The translations under genes and the position numbers were made by a program. From Simmondsia chinensis (taxonomy: Eukaryota > Streptophyta > Magnoliopsida > Caryophyllales > Simmondsiaceae): 64,000 bases of DNA. Below the pieces are notes generated by a model that had not been told where the DNA came from, did not search any database, and saw nothing but the letters and a program-made list of their open reading frames with translations. The stretch is taken from contig JAGTTD010000009.1 in the NCBI GenBank assembly GCA_018398585.1, positions 14,637,193 to 14,701,192 on the forward strand. Direction: 5' to 3'. Shown here one piece after another: positions 53,709 through 64,000 of the stretch; position 1 is the stretch's first letter; each line of letters begins with the position of its first letter.

Positions 53709-54107
53709 ATAGTAAATTAGCCATTATTAAGAAGATAAACTTCATAATTAATGAATGAGTAACAATAAAACATTTTATAATTTTTGCTACGTTTATTAAA
53801 ATATAAAGAAATTAACACCGTAAAAAATATAGTTAATACAAACTGATTTGTGCCCTTTGGTTAGACAAACCCATTTATTAATATTTTTAATAAGTTCACG
53901 TGTCATTTTGATAATAAGTTTGGAAATACAGTTGTGATAAATCAACATGGGATGAAATATAGTAACTCACTTAAGCTAGGATCAATTGATTTCGTGAAAG
54001 CTTATGCATAAATCTTACATGACAACTTCTTTTGCCCCAAAAAGAAACACATGTCAACTTCATTGGCAATCCCGAGTCGGACAAAAATTTCACAAATCTC
54101 AGCATGT
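53709..54107. other. AT-rich gap, nothing recognised
   Basis: No coding similarity or repeat partner seen. Confidence 0.6.
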
Positions 54108-54424
54108 TGATGCAGGGACTTAATTTGATCAAATTCCAACACGGAATTAGCCCCAAACAAAGTAGTAATTAAAGATAAGAAGTATACAGAGAAAGAAAAG
54201 AAGTAGTTAGGAAGAAAATAGAATTGTGTTTACTTTCTTGGATACCTCTTTACACTTACAAGAAAAGTATTTATCTATACTCACAACTCAATAACCACTC
54301 AACTCACTCCTCAACAAACTTACTTACTCAAAACTACTTCAACAATAAAGAATATCAACAATACAATGCATGCAAAGAATATAATGAATATCTTTCTACA
54401 ATTCTTACTAAATGTCCTATATCA
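54108..54424 (-). repeat. Element N 3' LTR
   Basis: Minus strand TGATATAGGACATTT...CCCTGCATCA, about 317 bp; preceded on the minus strand by AAGGGAAGGCTAT (54425-54437), the polypurine tract. The right boundary is firm; the left end (54108) rests on the TGAT/ATCA ends only. Confidence 0.65.
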
Positions 54425-54439
54425 ATAGCCTTCCCTTAA

Positions 54440-55905
54440 AGAACACCCTTGTCCTCAATGGTGGAAGCGGGGAACTTGTGTTGGGTGTCAAAGAGGAGCT
54501 CCCAACTAGCTTCCTTTCTGGGAAGACCCTTCCATAAGATCAAGACTTTGGGGATTGCTTTGTTCCTTGTTGAACCATACCTCTGTCCAGAATGGCCTTG
54601 GTTTCCTTTATAAAACTGCCCTGTGCAGGGTGCAGTAGAGATGTAATGGCAGTAGGCAGAGGACTGTAGTGCAACTTGAGTTGTGAAACATGAAACACAT
54701 TATGTATTTGTGCTGTAGGGGGTAAGTCGAACTGATAAGCTACGTTGCCCACAACCTCAGATGCCTGAAAAGGACCATAGAACTTGGGCGGGAGCTTGAA
54801 GTTGTGCCTATGTGCCACCGTGACTTGCCTATATGGATGAAGTTTCAAATAAACGTAATCACCAAGCTGAAACTATCTAATCAACGAGCTTCTTGTTAGC
54901 AGTCTATTGCATTTGGTTTTGGGCCCTCTACAAGTGAAACTGTAACACCTTCAACATTTGTTCCCTTTAATTCAAACTGCAATTTATCACTTCCACTGCA
55001 CTCTCCCCAGCAAAATAAGGGATATGAAGAGGTTGAGCTTGACCATACATGATCTCATATGGAGTTTTATGTGCTGATGAATGCCAAGTGGTATCGTACC
55101 ACCACTCCACCATAGGTAACCCATTTGGCCTAATGTGTAGGGTTAGTGCTCCACATGCATCTCAAGTAAGTCTCCAAACATTGATTAACTACCTCAGTTT
55201 GACTATCTGTTTCTGGATGATAAGAAGAAGACAAATGCAAATCAACTCCTTGAATGGAAAACAAAGATTGCCAAAATTCACTTTGGAATATTGCAGCCCT
55301 GTCACTCATTATAATGCTAGGCAAGCCATGTAATTTGTAGAGGTTATCCATGAAGACATAAAGTGGGTTGCCTTACTGAGTCTATCTACCACAAAAAAAG
55401 ATAACATATTTCCCAATGAAATGAGGTAACCCCTAAACGAAATCCACTGAAATATCTGTCCAAATGGAAGAAGGAAGTGGTAAGGGTTGAAGTAGGCTTA
55501 GATAAGCCACGCACTTATACACAATCATGCACAAACTTAGTCATTCCCTTCCAAAAAAACCAAGGATCTAGCCCTTTGCGAAGTGGCAGCTCTCAGTGAG
55601 TGCCCCCAGATGGAGATGTATGTAACCACTACAGTATTTTAGTTTTAAGTTCTAATGAATTACCCACCACTAGCTTGCCTTTCCTCTTCAACTATTGGTC
55701 ATGCCGTGTATAATGAGGATACTGCTGAGGATTTTTTTGAAGTTGCAATATCACATTCTGTAATGTGGGATCAGTCTACCATGAGAGCTGCAACACAGCA
55801 TACAAATTGCTTTTAACAGTGGCGAGGAGCATACAAACCATTGCTTGGCTGGGAATGCAAGCTAAAGCATCTGCTACTATGTTTTCCTTCCCTATATTTT
55901 GACAT
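54440..55905 (-). pseudogene. Element N integrase with chromodomain
   Basis: Minus strand. Starts in the RNase H end IGKENIVADALA (about 55870-55905), then the pre-integrase part (LRKGLDPWFFWKGMTKFVHD near 55540-55600) in which the HHCC motif is largely lost. Core: LPSIIMSDRAAIFQSEFWQS (about 55270-55325) with the second Asp, and YHPETDSQTEVVNQCLETYL near 55160-55220 with the catalytic Glu. The C-terminal part 54540-54848 (LPPKFYGPFQASEVVGNVAY, IHNVFHVSQLK) runs into a chromodomain (VLILWKGLPRKEASWEL, about 54480-54530). Several stops in the first half. Closest here to element C integrase in layout. Confidence 0.88.
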
Positions 55906-56329
55906 AGGGTATCAGTATGTGATAAAATTTTATATGTCAGGTTCTTTCATTGTATATATTAAATAATAGAGTAATTAGGTAATAAATGCTTAAACTTTGG
56001 GGTAACTAAAAGATAATTTTTCTATTTTATATATCTTTGACAGTTATTTTTTTATTACTTTTCATACATGTTGTATTGCTACTATATTGCCCTATAATAA
56101 GATGTAAAGTGATTAGTGAAAAATATTTTTTTTAAACCATACAAAGAAACATCAATGTGGAAGCAAGTTTTCCTTCGTACCAAATGATGGAAAATTTCAA
56201 CCAGATTTTAATTTTTCTTGAAAAATTTTTTCCAAAGAAAAATCAATTCCTAGAATCCACGTTTCCCCCTGAACAAACAGAGTGTAAATGTTGGTAAAAT
56301 AGAATGAAGCCCAATGTCATTTTCCATAT
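55906..56329. other. AT-rich gap, nothing recognised
   Basis: No coding similarity seen between element N and the LTR of element J. Confidence 0.55.
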
Positions 56330-57420
56330 ATTTTTCTTTTTTAAGTTCCCACATGTATAAATTCATTTTATAAATTCTATTTAGCAAAAATAAATTTATT
56401 CATCTCATTAATTTCTTTTAGTATAAAATTTATTCATCTTATAATTAAATAATTAATTCCATAAATTCATTCTAAATATTTTTCATATGGTGCTTTATGT
56501 TGAGTCTTGTGAAGGTGTCTCATGGACAATTTAATTATAGCTCCAAATGAATCAAATATAATTATCAACACTTGATAACATTGGCTACCATTTAACAACA
56601 TTTAGTTCCAATAAATAAGTATTGTTGCACTCTAGAATTAAAAATATTTACTCAAGAATACTTATACAATAAATAAATGAGCGATCGGCCCCTCTATTAA
56701 ATATCCGTGAGAAATAATATATGAACCACCATCATTATATTTCTCACCTCGTTTTCTTAAGTTCCCAACTTGCACTTTTCAAAAAATTCCATGATATAAA
56801 ATATATTTTCGTATAAACTTCGGTGACAATCACTTCAAATACTTCGACCAAAGATTTCAAATTTTTCGACACTTGCAAATCTACTTAAAGGGACATTTGT
56901 ATCTCAAAAGAGACTATAGATTCATATTGAATAGTTTGTTCCCTCTATAGCTAATGTTATCACCGGACGTAAAAAGGATGCTGACCCACTCAATTAGACC
57001 TCAATTTTTCAGTGCATCAAAATGACATACACCACGTGCTTGAGCCCAAGACAATCTCAGGATTTAGAGTCATTGCTTTAATAGACTGAATTATTAATTT
57101 CTAATATCAGTTAAGTAATAAACAATTCAGGTGGTCTAGCTCAATGTTCCAATTTTATTAAAAAACGCCAACATGACACTTTTGGATCCCTATGCACACG
57201 GCCAAGACAAGTCATCTAAAGTATAATATTGTAGTCTTATCAGACAAGTTATCCAACGCTATCACCCAATACGAACTTACTTTGTAGATATATCAAAATT
57301 CTGACTTAACTCTATCCATTGCTCAATCTCATTGACCACTTAAACCAAACTTGACATGTCGTCTTGGACCACTCCATCTCATGGAACGCATGTCCTGAAC
57401 CCAAGTAGCCATATGTTGAA
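56330..57420 (-). repeat. Element J 3' LTR, partial
   Basis: Homologous to 47800-48720 of H in the same orientation; the TGTTGGAACC start seen in H is missing here, so the LTR is truncated at its border with pol. The left limit is where similarity to H fades. Confidence 0.65.
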
Positions 57421-57479
57421 AAACTATCCACTGGGGAAATGTCAACTAATTAACTATGACCCTTTCAATACCGTTCTCT

Positions 57480-58400
57480 CACTTTGTTATTCTTTTGCTC
57501 ACAAGTTTTGACCTATAAAGAACCTGCTGAGTAACTAGACTACTTTATAGCTTCACAGTTGTCAACTGCGATAGTGAACTAAGCAACACAAGGCTACTTT
57601 ACACTTCACCATCTAATGACTCCCACTCCTAAGGTAAACTTAAATTCTGATGTCAAATGTCTAGAATCCTTTTTTAAAACAAGCAACCCATGATAAATCC
57701 AACATCCTTTCTTAAAATCTCACTCAAGCTTGATCCTAAGAATATAGTGTGCTTATCATGGTTCTTTCATTTTGACATAACTAGACAAACAAATCTTAAT
57801 GGATAATAACAATTATACACCATTCTTAGTGAATAAAATGCCATCTATATACAACATTTAGAAAGTCAATGCTTTCTTATCTTGTCACTCGTACACTCAT
57901 GGTTCACAAAACATTAGTTCAAATCCATATTATTTGATAGGCATCATTGAATCCACTATTCAATGAACAAGATGCTTATTTAAGTCTACAAGTAGATTTT
58001 TTTTGGTTTGCATAGTATATGCTTTTGATTCTTGACAACAAACATGTCTTGTTGTATCATATACATAACTCTGCCAAGATGACCATTCAGGAAATGTTTT
58101 CTTTACTTCCATTTCCCATATCTCATCGTAATGAGATAGAATGGATAAGGGCATCCTTATGGATTTAAGCATAACATCTGGAGAGAAGGTCTCATCAAAG
58201 ATGATTCCTTCTAATAGGCTATTAACTCAATGCCATCAATCTAGCCTTGAAGATCTATACCATCTCGTTCACTTATCTCTCTATTCTTGTAGATTCAAAT
58301 CCAATCTAATAGACTTAATGCATATCGGCACCCCGACTTGTTTCCAAACTTAGTCAAAATACATTTATTCTAACTTAAATTTCATTGTTTTAACCTATTA
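57480..58400 (-). pseudogene. Element J reverse transcriptase, decayed
   Basis: Minus strand. SSRLD/IFKARL-like block, then FDETFSPDVMLKSIRMPLSI (about 58125-58185), a clear copia FDETFSPVAMLKSIR motif, then EIWEMEVKKTFPEW (canonical EIWQMDVKTAFLNG). The catalytic box is read as MLYIDGILFTKNG (canonical LYVDDILLIGND) near 57830-57870, with the second Asp lost. A later block YILRIKLE matches YILGIKV. Stops occur every 20-40 codons. Confidence 0.75.
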
Positions 58401-58819
58401 GTCTACAACATTATTCTTAAGAGCTTCATTGCAGTTTGGAGGATCAGATTCATTATCATGCTCAACATGTAGGGCTGAAGATATGAATTTGTATGTGTCC
58501 TAACAATCCTTCCACTACATCAAGGCTCTTATGTACTAAGAGCAACATTAACACTGGCTGAGGATGTATCAAATACATTAACCAAATACTTGGTTGTATC
58601 ATACTACTAATATACAGTATCTCGTACTATCATTTTATCTAACACAAACTAAGTATTGAACTTACATGGCTACTTGCAAAACCTCTTACATAACAAAACC
58701 TTTTGGTATGTAGATATGACTCATCGTATGAATCTTACCGTATACAATAGCATATTATTTGTCATTTCTGCAACACTTTGCAATAAAGAAAACTAAGAAC
58801 TCTTCTAAAAATAGCTACT

Positions 58820-59230
58820 TTGATCTAATCAAAGTTTTGATATCTCTACCTAACCTATTCCAACTTTAGCCTTTAATTCTTTTAACTTTTCAAAAGATTC
58901 AAGACTTTAGCCTTCATAGGTATGTATACATAAACGCGTTGAGTAATTATTCATAAACCTTCAATGAAATACTCATAACTTCTGCTCGCTCAAACATCCA
59001 TCAATCCACAAACATTTTATTAACGAGTTCTAACAATTTAGAGCTTTATTGCCTTTACTATTAAAGAGTCTTTTGTCATCATTCCCACAAACATGATTTG
59101 TAGACTAGTTATCATTTTAAATCTAATAATCCTATAAGACCAACTCAAACCTATCTTTGAATCATATTAGATTAATGCGACCTAAGATCAAGTACCACTT
59201 AAAAGCTGTATAGGCTTTAGGAAATTCTTC
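58820..59230 (-). pseudogene. Element J integrase, decayed
   Basis: Minus strand. KWYLILGRINLI near 59180-59215 matches the LWHxRLGHIN pre-integrase motif with the His residues replaced; DDKRLFNSKGNKAL (about 59040-59085) matches the MTKRPFTxKGxRA block; RVYVYIPMKAKVLNLLKS (about 58880-58940) matches YGYVYLMxxKSEALxKFK. Catalytic residues cannot be placed with confidence. Confidence 0.6.
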
Positions 59231-59332
59231 TTTTGTATGGTTATGCAGCCTAGATTGTTTTAGACAAATAATTGTCACTTATGTAGTTTTAATTAATTTT
59301 AGTTAACTATCTTCTAGTGTACCACTCTCTCG

Positions 59333-59357
59333 AAAAAAAAAAAAAAAAAAAAAAAAA
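59333..59357 (+). repeat. 25-A homopolymer
   Basis: An uninterrupted run of 25 A followed by CCAAACAAACAAACCC. It lies between integrase and gag of element J. It may be the tail of a small retroposed insert or a slippage tract. Confidence 0.8.
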
Positions 59358-59879
59358 CCAAACAAACAAACCCTTTTATTTAGTTAAATTTAGTTATTTT
59401 TTAAAAGTAACTAAAAACTATTTTAAAGCAAATAATAAATAGAAATCAAATTTCTACAAAGATCGGTACATTAAGATAGTTACTTAAAATCAAAACTACA
59501 TTCTTTGACTTAAAGCACTATCTCAGTAACTCAACTGAAACATTTGTACCACCTTCAAATGAAGGATACAACTTGCCTTGTAAAACTTTTGGGTAGCTAT
59601 TTAATTTTGCAGAACCTTGCAACTATGATTAGCTGATTTGTAGTCCACTCACCAAGGCACTGCTGGACCCCCAACCAATCACAACTAGAGCATACAAGAT
59701 ATCAAATACCTTTTCTTGATGGCTTACTAGTCTTAGTAACAATAGTAGCTAAGTACCTAGGAAATTCCCTTTAAATACTTATGTTCAGAACTTTGAAAAA
59801 GAGACAAAACTATTATGCCTTATGTTTTATTTTACCTTTTAGAGATTCCTAATTCCTTGAGATAGATACTACACTAAGT

Positions 59880-60220
59880 GGACTTTTCCCTTACTACACA
59901 TGACACCTTTTCTCTCATATTTTCCCTCATCAGTTCGGACAACAAGTAATATTTATTATTAGATGTATCTATACTAAATTGATCGAAAGATCGTGATAGG
60001 GAAGCTAGGATCATATCCTGTTAAGATAGGCTATCAATATTTGCATCAAGAATTCTAGTTCAGTTGAATAACCTATCATCACATTGACGTGCTCTTGAAC
60101 TAAATTTACTAAACACAATTGTCTATCATCTTTCTCATTTGCTATTCTCATGCTATCCATTGTACTCAGCAAACACTTCTTTCAAATGTCTGATCATCTC
60201 TACTATATTTGATATTTCAA
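59880..60220 (-). pseudogene. gag: Element J gag fragment
   Basis: Minus strand. QDMILASLSRSFDQFSIDTS near 59955-60025 matches the copia gag block DMILxSLPxSFDQFxLNY; it is followed by NNKYYLSSELMRENMREKVS. The upstream part (EHVNVMIGYSTELEFL) matches the HVxKMIxHFxELExLG region. The rest of gag is unreadable. Confidence 0.65.
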
Positions 60221-60595
60221 GTATCTAATACTAGAATACATTCGACATCTAACGTTCAAATCTTGCTTCCAACTACTCATTAATCTAGTTAAACATTCTA
60301 AACATTCTTTCAACATAATAGAGATTTTAGAGGTAAAATAGAAAACTCTGAGCATGCACTAGTGCTCCTCATGAACTAAGACATTAATTATCTTTCCTTG
60401 AGCACATATATATATATTAATTGTAATACACCATTAAAACAAAATAAGTAGTCTGAAATCAAAATTGTCAACAAGTTAAGTAACACACATAGATACTTTC
60501 TCTTAATTTTAGCAAACAATTGAAGTATGGAGTTCGCAATTCCATTCTTACATGTATGTCATGGCGGCCCAACCAAACTACCCAAAACTCCCGAA

Positions 60596-60970
60596 CAGTG
60601 GGGTCAAATCGAGATATCAGTAAGGTGAGAACATTTTTCAACTAATATGTTTTCTTGTAAACTCTTCCTCAACATAGTTAACACACTACACTTTCGTTAG
60701 CCCCTAAGGTCATACGACAGAGCTCCTTGGGGAGGCTAACGTAGCACCCTAGTCAAGTATACACCGTTACCTCGACATCCATACAAGTCTATGAAGTACT
60801 CCACGGCAGCGTGGTCATATCCATCTTCTTGTACTTCAGTCTATCTTTAAGAAGTCTAACCTTGTACTCTAAACGCCCTTCTTCAGAAGCAACGCCCACC
60901 TACTATACAGTTAGACCTGGTAACGAGGCCCAGTGCATTTATATATAGAAGGTTGCTCCCACTTGATGTT
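60596..60970 (-). repeat. Tandem duplication, copy 1 (element J leader)
   Basis: Aligns with 61075-61445: shared GAGWTATCAGTAAGGTGAGAAC, CTTGTCAAGTATA/AGTCAAGTATACACC, CGTGGTC, TTCTTGTACYTCA, TATACNRTTAGACC and GCTCCCACTTGA. Diverged, with small indels. Between gag and the right end of J. Confidence 0.75.
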
Positions 60971-61074
60971 TTGAGTCTAGTGAACATTTATTTTTTTAGC
61001 AAACTAACAAAGTACGAAATCCATCTATCCATTTTCTGTGTGTACGACAATGAACAAATTAATCTATTCGTTAC

Positions 61075-61445
61075 TCCCAGAGGGGTCTTACCGAGTTATC
61101 AGTAAGGTGAGAACTATTCTTAATTGATATGTTTTCCAAATATAATTAATTCGCCTTTCTTACCTTGGCCTCTAATATAATATCACAATAAACCCCAAGA
61201 GACAAACATACTATCCTTGTCAAGTATATACCATTGCCTCGATATATGTTGCCACAAGTTTACAAGATACTCCATATCAGCGTGGTCGCATTTGTTTTCT
61301 TGTACCTCAATCTATCATTGAGAAGTCTAATTCTATATTTCGCAAACAAACGCCTCCTCGGGAAGTAACACCTATCCACTATACTATTAGACCGGCAAAA
61401 GAGGCCTTGACAAATTAACTCTTGAACCTCGCTCCCACTTGAAAT
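61075..61445 (-). repeat. Tandem duplication, copy 2 (element J leader)
   Basis: Second copy of the unit at 60596-60970, period about 480 bp. On the minus strand each copy starts with TCAAGTGGGAGC, which resembles the copia polypurine tract, so the unit may derive from a former LTR border. Confidence 0.75.
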
Positions 61446-61450
61446 CTTAA

Positions 61451-61856
61451 ATGGTAGATCATTCTTTTATATTTAATTATCTCATAATAATTTTTAGAAT
61501 CATATTCTTATTTTTTTTTATTAACTATTAAATAATGCCCTAATCATATTAGGTTCATATAATTATTATTAGAATCATATTCTAAATTTTTATTTAACAA
61601 TTAAACAATATTTTAATCGTATTAGATTCTTTAATTATACAACCTATGTAATCTAATCTCATTATATATTGTTCAAGAATTTTTCATTTCAAATAATTTA
61701 ACAATTGAATTTCTAATTTTATTAGACCTATTTCAAAAAAGCAAAATTCTCCAACTCAATGAAATCAAACATTTCATAAAGTTGGCACATTTAAATGGTC
61801 TCCTAAGTTTATTCACATTAATCATAATATTTAACTTATTTAAATAATACTAAACA
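61451..61856. other. AT-rich gap, nothing recognised
   Basis: Simple AT-rich sequence with repeated TTAGAATCATATTCT-like motifs (61494 and 61568). Confidence 0.55.
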
Positions 61857-62002
61857 TGTGAATAATATTTAATAAGTACGGATAATATCCCTTAGGATAA
61901 TATCCCTGATTTATATTTATCCGTATATTCTGTATTCATATTAATATATATACATGCCTCAGAAATCCTATTGAGTATGCTTCCCTAAACTATTCTCTCA
62001 CA
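61857..62002 (+). repeat. Element I 5' LTR
   Basis: 146 bp, TGTGAATAAT...TTCTCTCACA (terminal repeat TGTGA/TCACA), followed at once by the primer site. The left end is inferred from the terminal repeat because no second copy is in view. Confidence 0.6.
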
Positions 62003-62014
62003 TAGTATCAGAGC
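62003..62014 (+). other. Element I primer-binding site
   Basis: TAGTATCAGAGC, one change from TGGTATCAGAGC. Confidence 0.8.
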
Positions 62015-62221
62015 ATACCTAACCCAAAAAAAAAAAAAATCTAAACCTTACCCAACACCGTCCCCTCTCTCACGCCCTAGATTGGCCAGCGCTGCCACTG
62101 TCACAGCCCTGCACCACCGCCTCCGGCGCTACTCCCGTTCTCCTCCCCGGTACGTGGGCTTTCTCCCTCTTCTGGTGACTACACAAGTTGCATAGTGTGA
62201 TATTCTCGGTTGATCGAAGTT

Positions 62222-63588
62222 ATGGGAGCCAATCCCAACCCCCCGTCGTCCCTCACCCAGCCTCGGTCTCCCTCCCTTCCGTCACCCAAACCACCACTAG
62301 CACCAGCCGCCCACACTTGGGCCCGAGCCTTTCCGCACGTCGGGACCCCCCTTCGCGACGGTGAACATTGGTACTTCCCTTCCTCCTTTTCAACTAGGTT
62401 ACTTTGGCTCTCAATATAGTATCCCTACTCCTCTCCCTGGGTCATCTTACCTGCCCCTCACTCCTCCTGTAAATCCACTTCCCACATCCTCTACTACGAG
62501 CCTCGTAACTGTCAAACTAGAAAACCCTACTGATTATACAGCCTGGAGAGAACAAGTTTCTATGTTACTACGTGCCCATCGTCTCATGGGCTTTGTTGAT
62601 GGTACTCTCCCTTGTCCTCTCTCTCAAATTCAAACACCAACAGGTGTCTTTATTTTCAATTCTGATTTTCAAACCTGGTCTTGTGTCGACCAAAGCATTA
62701 GGGCTTATCTCTCTGCATCTCTTGCCCGGTCGGTTCTCAATGATGTTATTCTCTAACCCACATCCAAAGCTATGTGGGATGCCCTGGCCAAACGCTTGAG
62801 GGACCACTCCCTTTCCAAGGAATTTGACTTCCGATCCTAACTGGTTACTTTGCGTAAAGATAACAAAACTATGACCGCTTACCTCACTGAACTCAAAACA
62901 ATTGCCGATGACCTAGCTACCATTGACTCCCTGGTCTCTAATCGAGAATTGATGCACTATGCTCTTTTTGATCTCCCGCTGGAATATTCTGCTTTTAACA
63001 CCTTTACTCGCCAGTCTTCCTGTGATCTCTCGTTCGAAGGACTCAAGACGGCCCTCTTGGATGAAGAAGCAGCTTTATCTCGCATTCATGCTCGGTCCCA
63101 TGAACATGCGCATGCCCTCGCTGCGGCGGGACACGTGCCTGACACCTCATGTCAGAATCGGGGTCATGGTGGGCGTGGACGCAAGAGTCATGGGCGTAAC
63201 TCTAACCGTCAAGGAGGTCGTGGTGGTACATACGGTCAACCAAACTTACGGTCGGATCAACACCCTTACGGTCAAACACCGCCGGCACCACAACCCTGGG
63301 TCCACAACACAGGTCCTACTCCGCGTCTGCCTCATGAAGATATCCTTAGTCCCGAGCCTCTTGTCTGTCAGATTTGCTATCAAGTTGGTCATCCAGCCTC
63401 CCTTTGCTCACACCGCTATGTCAATACTGACCTCTCCCATTCACTGTCTGCCATGTTGGTAACAGATTCCGCTGATCCTACTTGGTACCCTGACTCTGGT
63501 GCTTCTAACCATATGACACCAAACCCAGGTATTTTGCAAAATATTTCTCCTTACTCTGGTTTTCAATCTATTTGGGTTGGCAATGGAT
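62222..63588 (+). pseudogene. gag: Element I gag and start of protease
   Basis: ATG at 62222 opens a Pro/Ser-rich leader (MGANPNPPSSLTQPRSPSLP). After a frameshift near 62375 come LVTVKLENPTDYTAWREQVS (about 62505-62560), LMGFVDGTLPCP, DFQTWSCVDQSIRAYLSASL, a stop at 62754, then TMTAYLTELKTIADDLATID, SFEGLKTALLDEEAALSRIH and a Gly/Arg-rich tail. The zinc knuckle CQICYQVGHPASLC (63366-63410) is complete and the protease active site WYPDSGASNHMT (63484-63519) is intact. Only three breaks are visible, so this gag is among the better preserved. The frame is cut at 63588 by element K. Confidence 0.9.
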
Positions 63589-63857
63589 TGTCATGAACGG
63601 AACATGGAATTAGGCTAACATGCATTTTGGCGGGAACAATTACAAATTAGTTCAATTAAGCGGGATAGTTTGTTAAGAATTTGGGTGATGTTTTCGGTTG
63701 TTACAAGCATGAGTTTAACATTGTAAACATCTATAAAAAGACTTGTAAGTGTAAGAAGTGATCATCCAATGAAAATATAATCCCATTTCCTTGTTTTTAC
63801 TCTATCTCGCTCTTTTAATTCTATGGTTAGAAATCAAATTCTAGTTGATTTCTAACA
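63589..63857 (+). repeat. Element K 5' LTR
   Basis: 269 bp, TGTCATGAAC...GATTTCTAACA. Contains CTATAAAAAGAC near 63731, a TATA box, and GATCATCCAATGAAAATATAATCCC-like U5 sequence resembling element C. Confidence 0.8.
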
Positions 63858-63859
63858 TT

Positions 63860-63872
63860 TGGTATCAGAGCC
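63860..63872 (+). other. Element K primer-binding site
   Basis: TGGTATCAGAGCC, perfect initiator Met tRNA complement, 2 bp after the LTR. Confidence 0.95.
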
Positions 63873-63931
63873 TAAATTTAGGCATCACCCTGATCATTGA
63901 ATCCATTCTGGCCAGGAGGAGAAGATCAGCA

Positions 63932-64000
63932 ATGCCTCCTACCACCCGAGCCAATGCAGCTAACAATACCGCCAATGCCACACCCAATGTGGGGCCTGGT
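63932..64000 (+). CDS. gag: Element K gag N-terminus, partial
   Basis: ATG at 63932 starts MPPTTRANAANNTANATPNV and stays open to the window edge (23 codons). The position 60 bp after the primer site and the Thr-Thr-Arg start, as in the N-terminus of element C, mark it as gag. Too short to judge intactness. Confidence 0.55.
   Translation, partial: MPPTTRANAANNTANATPNVGPG

Larger units (their letters stand above)
54108..55905 (-). mobile_element. Element N: chromovirus 3' fragment
   Basis: The minus strand keeps the end of RNase H, integrase, chromodomain, polypurine tract and one LTR. The 5' part is missing: coding similarity ends abruptly near 55905 at the RNase H C-terminus, beyond which AT-rich DNA follows. 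No second LTR was found. Confidence 0.88.
56330..61450 (-). mobile_element. Element J: heavily decayed Angela-type Ty1/copia
   Basis: Minus-strand order from the right: leader repeats, gag (about 60220-59880), pre-integrase and integrase (59230-58820), reverse transcriptase (58400-57480), then LTR (57420-56330) of the same family as solo LTR H. Frames are riddled with stops, so it is recognisable only from short motifs. RNase H seems deleted, since the reverse transcriptase end abuts LTR sequence near 57420-57480. No 5' LTR was found on the right. Confidence 0.75.
61857..63588 (+). mobile_element. Element I: Ty1/copia 5' part, cut by element K
   Basis: A short LTR, primer site, gag and the beginning of protease on the plus strand. 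Coding sequence stops at 63588, where the LTR of element K begins, so I was interrupted by K; the rest may lie beyond the window. Gag matches element G throughout. Confidence 0.85.
63589..64000 (+). mobile_element. Element K: chromovirus 5' end, runs off the window
   Basis: An LTR, primer site and gag start that interrupt element I. The LTR shares blocks with that of element C, so K is probably a related chromovirus. Confidence 0.8.

Noticed and set aside
1..64000. CRISPR arrays, bacterial operons, phage or organellar DNA
   Set aside because: No regularly spaced identical repeats, no Shine-Dalgarno-led gene series and no plastid or mitochondrial genes; everything readable is plant nuclear retrotransposon sequence.

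Overview
The window looks like repeat-rich, probably heterochromatic or pericentromeric, nuclear DNA of an angiosperm. The evidence is wall-to-wall Ty3/gypsy and Ty1/copia LTR retrotransposons of plant clades, initiator-methionine-tRNA primer sites, decayed tRNA-derived SINEs, a Mutator/hAT-size inverted-repeat element, a fold-back element, and AT-rich gaps. I found no intact host gene, rRNA, tRNA gene or CRISPR array. Almost every long reading frame is a decayed gag, protease, reverse transcriptase or integrase segment, or the antisense shadow of one. Element letters (1, A-N) are my own labels.

Layout. 1-8308: decayed Ty3 element 1 (Tat/Retand-like), entered inside its 5' LTR and lacking integrase. 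9079-9429: solo copia-type LTR. 9846-13593: Ty3 element A (CRM-like), with RNase H and the integrase core deleted. 15069-22049: a fold-back element with arms of about 0.6-0.7 kb, split by chromovirus C (15653-21193, TSD GTTTC), the best preserved element here. 23739-28804: element B, a fuller copy of the A family on the minus strand. 29523-37849: element D (minus), collapsed to LTRs plus gag scraps, holding on the opposite strand the tandem array E (31214-37404). E has three LTRs and two bodies that encode gag, protease and a chromodomain with no reverse transcriptase or integrase. 38638-44443: copia F (minus, TSD ATATA). 44968-51884: copia G (minus, TSD GTATT), interrupted by a 1.8-kb solo LTR H (47009-48832, TSD GTGTA). 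52079-53700: inverted-repeat DNA element M with palindromic ends and a poly(A)-tailed retrosequence inside. 54108-55905: chromovirus N, 5'-truncated. 56330-61450: decayed Angela-type copia J (minus), same LTR family as H. 61857-63588: 5' part of copia I, cut in its protease by chromovirus K (63589 to the window edge).

How it works together. The window records nested insertion and decay: D was hit by E, G by H, the fold-back by C, and I by K. Most target-site duplications can still be read, so the order is reconstructable. Most promising for something new are (i) the pol-less gag-protease-chromodomain element E in an LTR-body-LTR-body-LTR array under a single near-TSD, with dense TGTCA/TGACA motifs in its U3; (ii) the recurrent Asp-Ser-Gly to Asp-Ser-Arg change in the proteases of four elements, always in a context compatible with CG/CHG methylation-driven decay; (iii) the split fold-back element; and (iv) a possible PPR-gene scrap inside D. 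Coordinates of decayed coding segments are approximate because frames shift; LTR ends, TSDs and primer sites were read directly.
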